Source of the DNA: Fistularia commersonii
Lineage: Eukaryota; Chordata; Actinopteri; Syngnathiformes; Fistulariidae
Direction of reading: 5' to 3'
Assembly (NCBI GenBank): GCA_037954325.1
Contig: JBBMNZ010000027.1
Span: 8,272,501 to 8,336,500 of the forward strand
DNA: 64,000 bases
Positions 44,652-56,600 of this stretch are shown here, piece after piece. Under the pieces are notes generated by a model. That model did no database searches, was not told the DNA's origin, and worked only from the letters and a program-made list of their open reading frames with translations. The translations under genes were made by a program, and so were the position numbers. Within the stretch, counting starts at the first letter, position 1; each line of letters starts with the position of its first letter.

Positions 44652-47600
44652 TCTAAACCAGGACAAATGAGAACCTACTTTTTTCTAAAACATATACTCA
44701 GGAGGTATCAAAGTTCTCGTCAAAATCTTGTTGTGGCAAATATAAGTGTTATATTCAGAAACTCCTCACAGGTCATTAGAACTTGAGAAGCCTCTCGGAT
44801 GAGGGGGGAAATGTCTTCAAGTGAAGAAATTCAAGACCAGTTGCCACAAGATTTCAACAAGAATTCATCATGACCTGAATGACTGATAACCTCCACAGAC
44901 AAGACTGTCAAAAGGTAACTGAAAAGAGACTGAATCACCAAAAAAAGTACCCCAAATTGCACAAACCATATTACAACTTATACACTTACAGGTTATCATG
45001 AAACGATTGAAATGTTATTTCTCCGTCAGAGCATAAGTAGACTGAATAAACGTGAGCAGAGTGGGCTGCTCTCAGAGGTGAAACCAAAACAATGGCAACT
45101 ACAAAGAGATGGTGGTTTCCAGGCTGTATTTCCTACTGCTTTAGGACCAAGTATTTTTTGGTGCTTTTCAGTTGTCCCACTTTGTCAGTAAATGTTATCT
45201 GAGTATAGAATTATTTTTGCTTAAACCTCAAAAAGGTTTGCCAGAACGGAGAATGATGCAACACATAGACTAACTTCCTGAAACCCCATTCCACAGTGGC
45301 GTCTTGAAACTGCTGTTAGAGGTCATGGACAGAATGAAGAAGGCAGATTCTACCCAACAATTCTCAGCACAGAGAATTTGCTAATCGCACAACTAAAACA
45401 CATCTTGAGGTTGTTTTTGTATAATGATCCATTTGATTGAAAAATATTTAGAAAATGTTTATATATGAAAAAAAGAAAAAGGTTTCCTTCACCATTTGGC
45501 TATGTTATGATTGGAATACCACTACCACCATAGGCAAAGTCAATTCAGAAAAATCAAACCAAAGGGTGAGATTTCACAGTTCATCTACTTAAGCATAAGT
45601 GTCAATCGCAAAAGAAGTTCAGCACTCGTAAAAGTGCAACCAGGAGAACTGAAGTTACGATTCGGTTGGGAAGCATGCAAGCGGACATGCTGGTCAAGAG
45701 CTTAGAACCTTGATGACTAGAAAGGGCGTTTCTACTCCAAGTTACATCATTTTAGTTCTATTTGGTGTCAAATCATAAAATATATAGAATTAATGGTTTT
45801 CAAGGAAATGCCATTTCTGTCCATTCTGGTTCTTTGAATTGGAAGCTCTTCTTACCTTGGGGTGAGTCCCTAAAGACAGAGCCATTCTTTGGGCTGAATC
45901 AGACTCCTGGCCTGTTCACTCATCTGAACCACACCGCTGTATTCATCAGAGGCGTACTACAGATAGCATGATATGAACGGATAGTCAGGGTGACAGTACA
46001 CAGTTTTGGAACATAAAAGGTACAATTATTTAAGCTTTCAAGTTGTTAAAAATTTATGAAGTTAAAGGACACACATTTCATAAAGACAGCTTGTGCAGGC
46101 TTCATCAGGCCCACAAAGCATGATAAGTCATGGGATTGTGAGGAAAAAAGACACTACTGCTGGTATCTCAATCGTTTTCTCACCTGGGGCCAGTGTGAGA
46201 GACACTAATGTAGCCCGAAAAAAACCAAACTCACTCTATTAAGGATACAATTACTGTGGTTCAGCCAACAGTCAGAAGTGGAGTCCGCTTTAATCCCCAA
46301 AAGACATACATGCATTTGGTAACAGACACACACGCACACGCCATTTAATGAGCAAAGTTCCTTAGAAAGCTACCATTCTCAAAAAATAACAGCTATTAAG
46401 AATGTGATATTCATTTTTGACTCCACGAAGTGCGATGAGATTGTCCTCTAAATCAGGCCTGGCCAACCTGTGGCTCCCAAGCCACATGCGGCTGTTACGT
46501 TCATGTCGATTTTTGTGTTTGTGTGTTTTTTGTTTTTTTTTTTGCTTTGCACGGAGAACGCTGGAGCGGCACGCAATTGCACAAGTAAAAAACACACAAA
46601 CACATAGCAGCTTGGCTTTTGCTGGGGAGTCATATGGTAGGGATAACAGTTATGGGTTCAGTTACTTAAAATATTTTTAGACTAAGAAAACAAATGCACA
46701 TTTTATCATGGATTATAGACACAAATGTAACAATGTATTGTTAAAACACCTCACCCCAATTTTTTTTTCATCCACTCATGCTTACGGTAAAAGGTAACTT
46801 GGAACATTACTTAGTAAAACCACAAGCAGACAAAAGTGCTGGGCCACAGCAACACAACCCCTCCACCTCAAGCCCACACCCTTCCAGACTCTAGAGGCAA
46901 CACCTCTCAGGGTTCATACCTGCTTCAGAGAGTTCCATAAAATTATCACTGTCAGCAAAACAATTTGAGAAGCAAAAAAGTGAGGGGAAGAGCACAAGTG
47001 CACACATGTCCCTTAATTGAACCACAATGATGAGATGTTGCAATGGAAAGAACTGGGCCTTTAGGACGGTGGTGCAATGGAATGGGTTAATTTCAAAAAA
47101 TACCACACACCACAAGGAAACTTTGAGGTGCTACTTTAAAATTCAATTTAGTGTCAAGTTTTAAAAGAATTACCTCTACATCCCTGAAAACATAGATGTT
47201 TGGATATAAAAATTGTTGTATGTCTATGTTCATGTCAGTGCTGAATATACTGACCGGATATCCCTGGAAAAAGTTGAGGACGTCCTTGACTCCAGTGTTA
47301 TAGGGAAGGCCCTGCATCCTGACTAAGGCTCCAGGCTGCGGCAGCACAGGGGACGCAGCAGCTGCAGCAGGATGTGGTTGGGCGGCGACTGCTGCAACCC
47401 CAGGTGGAGCAGTGAAGTAGCTTACTGTGGAGGGAGAAACTGGGGGGCTGAAAAGACAAACGATGGCAGGTGACTTGGGAGGAGGATTGGAGGACAGTCA
47501 GTTTGATAAACATCTTTGTTTTTTCCACTGTCTCTGTGGTTATTTAGAGCTGATGTGCTGACCTAGGGTAATAAGCAGTGTAGTTTAGGTTCATATAGAG

Positions 47601-50600
47601 CTGTGGCTGAGGAGGGAAGTAAGCCAGAGAGTGAGCGGGGCTGTGTGTGGCGGTCTGATGAGGTCTGGGAGCAGCCAGCAGGGGGGGCTGGTAGAGCGCT
47701 GCCTCTGATAGAATTGCGGGCGGGGTGGGAAAGGCAGCATAGGCTGTTGGGGGAGACAGACCTATGGAGGACAAGGAGAAATTATTCAAAACTTCTCACT
47801 GACACACAACAGTCCAGACAAATGAGCCAAGTGTTTTTTTTCACATGATTTCCAAAAATATATAACAATTATTAAACACAATTTTAGTGAGGTACCTCTT
47901 CTTTGCTGAAGGGGTTGTGCGTAGGCACCCAGGAAAAAGAAACTCTACAGCCACGAAAAGCAGGTAAGAGTAAAGGTTTTGTCACAGTATATGAGGTCAA
48001 AAAAATGTAAATGGACCTCAGAAGAAGCCTCTCTGAGTGGAATGACCACAGATGTTATATCACATATCATACAAGAGGCAATTAAAGCTCGGAATTTGTG
48101 TAATTCAGGTGTTTGTTGAAATAAATGTTTGAATTTCAAAAATCCAAATCCTTTCATTTCATCTAAGGATGAAATGAAAGGCAGTCCTTAATTCAAACAC
48201 AAGATTGCTACTAATTCATTGTATAACCCCGAAAAGGCATGAGGGTGTGTTTGCTTTTTCTCTCTCCAACAAAGGCCAACAAATCTGGATGACAGATCAC
48301 TGATGAAGAATAAAATGTCATAAACAGTGTTACAAATTTGATAATCTAATGTATATGCACTTTTATAATAGCATAATGATCACACCCATTATGAAAGCTT
48401 AAGCTCCTTTCAGACTGTTAATATTGCCTATCAATATGGATTAAGAGTCGTCAAATAACAAAAAGCACCCACAACAAAGCCTTGGCAGTTTGTATCTTAC
48501 ACTTTTAAGTAGGTAGAGGTGATATGAATCCCAAGCTCAACCCCATTGACCTACAAAGGATTTTTCTCTTCTATAAAGTAACAATAGAAAAACTTGCATG
48601 TCCAATTATTTTAATTTAAAATAAATACTGGATAAGTCAGGTTGTTCTGTTTGCTACTAAAATAATCACAAATGCCATTATGGACATGTTTACATAAATA
48701 CAGTCTGGATCAGTGCCAGGCTGAGGGCCTCCGGTCAGAGCAAACAAGGGAACAGCATGACATACAGCATTACTGATCTTGTATGTAGAGGACTCCCACA
48801 ATGTTAGAATGAAGTGTGAAATATGTGTTAAAATTGAAGTCAAACATATTTTTAGGAAAGATATTCAAAAAGTAAAGCTGCTGTCTTTTGCATATAGTTA
48901 TTCATTAGAAAACACTGAAAACTTAAATGTGGTTTAAACAAAATAATTAAACATCAGTTGATGATCAGTTTAAATAATACCAAATACAAGGGCAAAAATA
49001 AGCTGAAATTCTCTTACAAGGCAGTTTGCACGGTGGAGGTGACAGACCACTTCGATTCAGGGTTCCTCCCATCAGGACAATGCTCATCTCCTCTGTAGAG
49101 CACTGGAACACCTCTACATACCGATCCTTCATAGTCTTTTTATGGCATTTCTGAGCAACCATAAATGCCTTATCAGGTGACTTCATCTGAATGAAGGAAT
49201 CACCGGAGGGACGTCCCTGCAATGTCAGAAAGGAAAAAAAAAAAAAACTGTTTGTATGCTATAATTAAAAACATCTGGTCAGGTAAGTTTATGCACTCTC
49301 TCCAAATTTAAAGTATGACATTTATTTATTTATTTACCTATAGTTTAAGACTTGTAGTTGTATTTCTCAACCAATAATCAGAAAAGCGTGATCTATCGTC
49401 ATCATATCACTATTTTCATTGGCTGATAGTAGGTGAAAAAAAATTGCATCATTGACTCATTGAGCGAAGGCTGTTGCATTCTCATCACCTCGTTTTAGGT
49501 TAAAAGTGTACATTTTTGGCAAAGTGGAAAAAAAAATTGAATATTGGAATGGCACAATTACATTATGGATTTACCCAAATGTGGAGACATAAAAAAAGGA
49601 GATAATCTAATCAAGTTATTGTGCCAAATAATTCTTTAGTCAATTCATACTGCATGCCAGATCAAGATATTCAGCTTTATGCATAACATGTGCCAGAACT
49701 CTTACCTGCTGATTAAGGACCATGTGGACTCCATGGGGTTTGATGTCAACGGTGTGCTCCCCCATGAATTCAAGGATGTCTTCAATTCCAGCAGTGTAAG
49801 GCAGACCACGAAGGCGCACACAGTCACGAGTGCTACTGGCAGTTGGAAGGAAGGGTGGCGTGGCAAGGACTGGGACGATGGGTGAAGGGGGCAGCGTAGA
49901 TATTAGAGGGGTGGACATGTACCGGTTCAAGACCTAGCAAGACGAGAGGCAAAAAACAAATATGAAATCAATCAACATGAATCCTCAATTTTGGATAAAA
50001 AAAAAAAAAAATCCACAGTCCAGTCCAAACTTAATGATGCATATACTCAATCAAAATTTTCAAACTATTTGAAAACATCACTGACCATGGTTGAAGAGAT
50101 AAAATATATTCTGCAAGAAAAATGAAATACACTGACCAAAAATACTTGTCAGTCAACCCATGCAGAAGTTTCTCGGAGTGAGTTTTAACCAGACATTCTG
50201 TCCATTATGTGATTTACTGAACGTCATGAACATTTTATCACTAACGTTCTTACTTTTGTCCATTTGTTCATGCTTTGATATCATGACAGCTATTGGCTGG
50301 AACAAATCCAGTCAAGGAAGCGGTTCTTGTGAACCTTATTTGTGTCTCAAACAGAAAATTATTCCTTTATTACTTTACTCAAAGGTTCCTGTCATGTTAT
50401 TTATGACACTAAAATAAAACTTGCTTTCAATTAGTTTAGATAGTTACAACCATTTTTATTTTATCATCAGAATGTGGCCGACAGTGGTCATATCATGTTT
50501 TGTTAGAATTACCTGTTGCACCTCAGCTGCAGTGCTACGAAATAATTCTATGTATCGCTTCCCAAGAATCTGTCTGTGCTTCTTCATGGCATTCTGGGCA

Positions 50601-53600
50601 TACTCATCACAGGAGAAGAGCACAAAGGCATCGCCTGTAGGTCGTCCATCAGGGTACTTGACAAATAGCAGACCCTCTGACCCATCTGTGACTGGGCTGT
50701 CGGGACCAAGGAAGTCCAACACCTCCTGCGGTGTAGCTGTGAATGGCAATCCCCGCATTCGGATTATCACCTGGTTCTCTTTGGACAGAAACTGGGCCAC
50801 CTCATTTGATGTGCCTGTAGCAGAGGACAGGAATGATATTATATGAAGCAAATGGGTAAATATTTCTGCAGCAAAAAAGGAAAACAATCGTGCTTACTGG
50901 TGGACTTTTTCAGACTTGGCTTTGCCATAATTTCTATGGGTTAAATCATATAATGAGAAACCAGACCACATAGGAATGTGATCATCAGCAATTATCCATC
51001 TAATAATTGGAATGAGCTCATACTCGGAATATGCTAGGTGCTAAATGCTATTTGCATTAATGAGATATCTATCAAATAAATTTTATTGTCTGTATTATTC
51101 TGTGTGCTTTAAATGGTTTAACTCAATTGCTTTCCTCCTTTGATATTTGCTTTCTAAATTCAGCACTTTGACTTTCCACTGGGATGAAACGAACAAGGAT
51201 GTATGTTTTGAAGGGGTCTTCGATGGTTGACAAAATGTCTCACAAGAGTACAGCTGCAACCTACATAGATTGCACACTTCTTTTAAATGACCCCACTAGA
51301 CATGACAAGCTATGCATGCCTTTGGTGTGTTTGATAAACAGTGTTGAAATACAGTTTAATGACTGTTTGTGGACTAATATCCAGGGCATCGCAATTAAAT
51401 TCATTCAATGCCAAAAGGTCAATAAAGATCTTCCATTCTAAACACATTGGAATTTAAAATTGTACCTTTGAATTCAAACCGTTAATCTTACTGTGTGCTG
51501 CTGTTTTTTAAGTGGTTTGTCTTTTGTGCTTCAACTATTTGCTTAAAGTCCAATGCACTATCAATCTGTATTGATCTTAACTCATTCTGAGTAAAGTCCA
51601 TTGTCAGACTAGTCAGTACTGGAAGTTATCTACACCAAGTGTGTTTCTATTTCAGCCTTTTCTGTTCAGTGTTACTGCGACAGCCTGCTCCATGATCCAG
51701 AAGCCCAAGGCTTTGCATTGTCTCTTCACACCCCCTTTCAATCAGCATTGAACTGGTCCTTTCATTGGCCATCAGCCTCTCTCCCTTAGGGGAATGTACC
51801 TAAAGGCTGAACTGAACAGGTGAGGTGTTGTTAGCCAAGACTAAAATTTCTTTCTAGCTGGCCTCTGAGGGTTGGACTGGGGACAATGAGGTGAGGAAGG
51901 TATGGGGGGCATCTTCACACAAAGCACCTTTTATTAGTCCAAGATAAGCTGTGAGTCCCTAGGATGAAGCATGGACTCAGGTAATAGAGACCAGGGCACA
52001 AGTGAGATTCCTTCTTGAACAGTTACCTAAGACTTGCTCTCTCTACAGATGTGGGAGGGTCTTGTTTTTTCTCAAAGATGCAGAAAGTCATGAAATAGAA
52101 GACTGTTACACAAACAGAAAGCTTTTCAGAATGACTCTTCAAGCACACCGTGAAAGAGGAAAAAAACATGAAATCTGACCTCCAGCAATCTTGAGAAATT
52201 CCTCTCCTGTGGCCTTATAGACCTGATAAGGGGAAAGAAAATTTCATGTTAGACTGACACAGATGAAAAATTTAAACTAATCATAATGTTAGAATAAGAG
52301 TAAGAACAGTTGTAATACACTAAACAAATTTCAACAGAGATTGTAGTACAAAGTGAAACATCCCTCTTGCTGTTCCGAAAAAGGTATTTTACACCAGAAC
52401 TACCTTGGCTGGCAGGCAATCATGACTTGAATCATGATATCTGCAAAATAGAGATTGGAATTTGGTTCTGCTAGCTCTCTTCAGATGGAAACGGTCAATC
52501 ACTCCACTCCCAGTAGCAAGTCATCAGATGGCAGTTTTCACTAAATGGCTGTCTGTTAAGTTCATAGAGCAAGCTAAAAACTCTTTTGCTTAAAGCACCG
52601 TTGTGTTACCAGAGTTTGACTGATCGATGGCCCAAGTAATTCTAAATTCTCATAGAGCCAACTAAATGATGACACTTATAGAGTCGTTGCTTTTTCTTCA
52701 GGGTTGTTTTCTTTCCATAACATAAGAGCATCTCGGACAAGGCTGTCCACTGAAGTCACAAGATCAGTACAGACATTTAAAAGTCTTAGGATACATCACA
52801 CTTTAAAGTGAAATTAAGAAATCACCAAACCTGACAATGAAAAGAACAAGGGCATAAGAATATCCTATAAGAATTTTTTTTTTCTTTTGCTGAAAATTAA
52901 TTTCAAAATAATTAGCTCCAGTTCTTTGACATTTGTGAGAGGTACCTCACAGACCAAATTTCCTGCCTGGAGCAAGAAAGAGGTGAACTTACTCCATGAT
53001 ATGTCAAATTCTTACGACAGAAGAAAAGCCTACCTTTAAGGTAAAATAGTATTGGCGTGCCAGTCATGACTGCTCAAGAGTAAATAACAGAGGGGGTTTC
53101 ATGAGGAGTTCATAACCTAAGTTTGTCTGATTCACAACCTTGATGTGAGATCCTGGACCTTGTTTACTGTCTCATTAGGGGGGAAAAAAAACAACTAAAA
53201 CTGCACCTTAGACAGTATTCTGGCCCTGATATGATTTAATTTAGTCTGATAAAAAGGATTGAGATTTTTTTAACATGCATATTTTTAAATTGAAGGTGAC
53301 TTGTGTATGATAACTATTCATCATAATCATGAGTAAACAAGAAGAAAAAGCTCTATCAACCTCAATGTAGCGGTTGCCCATGTGATGCTTATGGCGCTCC
53401 AGTGCCAGGTCCCTTTGTTCAGAATTGACAAAGCGAACTAATGCCTCGCCATTTCGTCTGCCTTGAGCATTCAGACACAGGGCCACACCACCCCTGAAAC
53501 ACAAGGTCAGAGATACAGGTGTTTCAATTAAGGGAGAAAACATTGGGTCACAATGAGGTGTAATTTCCAAGTTCAGCAGCCAACTTCTTTGAATGCCAGT

Positions 53601-56600
53601 TAACTTACATGGTCTGCAGTTATCCAACAATTCAAACAAGTTTACATTTACCTGCATAATAAAATCTACACTGAACACAGTAACCTTATAACTGGAAGGT
53701 TACACCGTGCCTTTTAAAAATGTCAATTACAAAAATGAAAAATAAGTGTATAGCTACAAAATGGAAAAAATGTAAAGATGCAACTGACCTATATTCACAC
53801 GTTGTACAATAAAATGCTGACATACTTGGCAATATTGAGGCCTTTAAAGAAGCGAGCAATGTCTTGGTCTGAGGACTGCCATGGAAGCCCTCTTGCTCGG
53901 ATGACTGTCTCACTGTCCACTGGCTCTGTTTTACTGCTGCCCCAAATGAAAAAAAGGTGAGTCTTACAGTAATGGAAATTAAAATCAGTTGCTGGCACAT
54001 GTTATTTCAATCTTCTCAAAAATGTTGTCTTTAAATTTACATCCTTAATACTAATTTGAACAAATTATCACTATCAGTTTAGGACAAGGCAAGTAACAAG
54101 GCTGTTCAAGGTAATAAGCGTTTGGCTCTTCAGAGACAGTGTGTTTCGGTGTTCTGCTCTTTGATAGTTGTGGAAGTGCTTCGTAGCAAAGTTGGACAGC
54201 TTTAATAACATACTGATAGTAGCTGTAATCAAATCCTAGAGGCCCAAGATCTGAGGTTTGAATATGGGTGAAGGGGGTTAACAATTCACAAACAACACTC
54301 CTGGCACAGTTGTGGCAGAACACACACAAAGATATCAGCTGAAATGCTCAAACATACCACGTGCCAGAGTCAAACTTGTACTTCACGGTTTCAAAACAGG
54401 AAAAAGTGTGATCTAAAAAAAAAAATAATAATAATTGAAAGTGTTGTCCCACTGAAACAAATTGTCATCTTCCTTAAGTAGTAAAAATATTTTTGCATTA
54501 ATTTTTGCATCCGACAAGAATCTACTGGTTATAAAAGGATATTGAGCCAGAGGCATCTGCCAGGGAAAAGATGGAATTGTTTAGATATGAACTTTTGATT
54601 TATTCTCTGTTTGGTTCTTCAACTTACTTATCCAGCACCAGAGATTCTAATCAATTTAGGTGTGCAAAAAGTTATGATGCTTTTAACAGATTTGAGTCAT
54701 ATTACATGGAAAAAATTTAATCTATAGAATCTTTACAAAACATGTGTTAACGCTCAGGCTTCAATGTTGATTGCAAAAACAAGACAAGTTCTAAGACACA
54801 GCGGTAGCAATGACAGAACCATATTATTCATTCTATGAACAAAAATAATCCAGTATTAAATGAATGGTTTAAAACACTAATGTTTTAAAACAGTTTGCTG
54901 CCTTCATTTGGGCCGGGTACTCTTCTTTCCCTTCACTTCTTTCCCTTCTTTACTCTTCACTCTGGGAAACCAACAAATACTCTAAAACCTTGAAGACATA
55001 GTGTTCATTTAAGTCAAAAAGGAAAAAAACAACAACAAAAAAACAGATTAATGACTTACTATAGGGCTCAGCCAGGATGCGGAGTATCAACTGTACCATG
55101 CTCTTCACTTCCCTCACCCCCATCAACTGCTCTGACACAGCAGGAAGTCCAACATCTGCACATAGTGTCAAAGGGGCTTGCTGGCTTGAGTTGTCGGTTA
55201 CCGGTATTTTGATTTTTCATGCTTTTAGTTCTCTGTAAGTTAACTTTGACTAAATCAAACAAAAAAAAAAAAAAATCAGTGAATGACTAAATTGTTTTTT
55301 TTTGTTTGTTTGTTTTTTTTATTACATTTTCAGTTAAATTTATGAGTTAAAAAAAGTCATGTTTGTGACATACAGTATGACTTATTACACTCCAGTATCT
55401 ATAGCCAACAAAGGATACGTTCCAGCATGGATGAGAGTGTGAGCTTCTGCACAGGACTGGCATTTGGGCAGCATTTGTGAAACTCTTTCCTCACATCCAC
55501 GAATGAAAAGAAACTTTCAGGAAGGACAAGATTCTGAAAGACATTAAAAGCAAAAGAATTCAGTGCTATATCAGCCAGTTACTGACATACAACACATCGT
55601 TGGGCAAATCAGGAGATGAAAATTGAATTCAGAAGACAACCTTCATTCCTCTCCTTTCCAGCGCATACCTCCACCTCTCTGGATTTTCCTCAACCTGTTC
55701 CCTGCTCTCACTACAGATCACAATGTCATCATGGTCAATGGAGATTCCTGTCAGCCTGTCCATCAACACTGCAAACAAGAAGGGGCTCAGAGCTGATCCC
55801 TGATGGAGTCCCACCTCCACCTTGAACGTCTCCGTTACCCCTACAGTAGTCTTACAGCTAGCATACCACCACCAGTCTAACATACTTCTCTACCATTACA
55901 GATTTCCTCATACAATACCAGAGTTCCTCTCTTTGCACCCTGTCATATGCTTTTTCTAGGTCTACAAAAACACAGTGCAGCTCTGAGACTAAGATGTAGT
56001 CTACCTGTGTGCTCCTACCTCCGCTCTTATAAATTACCCTATGTTCTTCCAGTCATCCAAAATGCCGTACCTTTGTAACATTTTAAGTAAATCTGTTTGA
56101 AGTTTATTATTCCATTGTCTATACAACTGTTTAGACCACCAAGGGAGGGATCCCTAACCTCAGGAACAAAAAGTGGCAGGAGCCAATTCAAGTACTTGGG
56201 CAAGACGATGGGTACAACTTGACCTTGTCACCAGTCAATCACAGAGCCACATAAAGAAACATTCATACAATTCGGATTCTTCACTTAACCCTCTGCATGT
56301 TTTTGGAGTCTTGGAGGAAACCAGAGAATCTGACAACACCCACAAACACAATGAGGGAAAATGCAAACCGTGCACAGAAAGGCTCCAGTCTGAATCAATT
56401 AGAGGCTCCTGTCTGAATCAAATCAAGAAAAATCTTACTGAAGAGAGGCACTAACTACTAGGATACCATGCCATCTTTGAGAATGAAAAATACCCATGTT
56501 CAACAAATGGATGGTTAATTTCACTTTCACCCCAAAGGTAGGTGTCCTCTGTTCAGGGGCTATTATTAATATGAAATATCATTATATATCTTGAGACCAT

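Larger units (their letters stand above)
43054..47254 (-). other. esrp2 4.2-kb last intron
   Basis: It separates the two halves of the C-terminal RRM-like unit. It contains a GC/CA microsatellite (44618-44650) and a hAT-like short element (about 46447-46620). I searched by eye for a mammal-like ..LPKEWVC terminal exon and did not see one. Confidence 0.7.
47762..50512 (-). other. esrp2 introns between 47.8 and 50.5 kb
   Basis: Introns 47762-49017, 49217-49705 and 49934-50512. The first holds a perfect 14-bp-stem hairpin (48150-48181). The others are AT-rich with no recognised element. Confidence 0.75.
53494..55418 (-). other. esrp2 introns between 53.5 and 55.4 kb
   Basis: Introns 53494-53825, 53937-54357, 54413-55059 and 55156-55418. 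Short, AT-rich, with T-rich acceptors; nothing else was identified. Confidence 0.75.

Noticed and set aside
47093..47254. Continuation of the esrp2 frame past the 47255 donor
   Set aside because: The donor and the phase-matched last exon explain the gene better. Retained-intron use is possible but unsupported.
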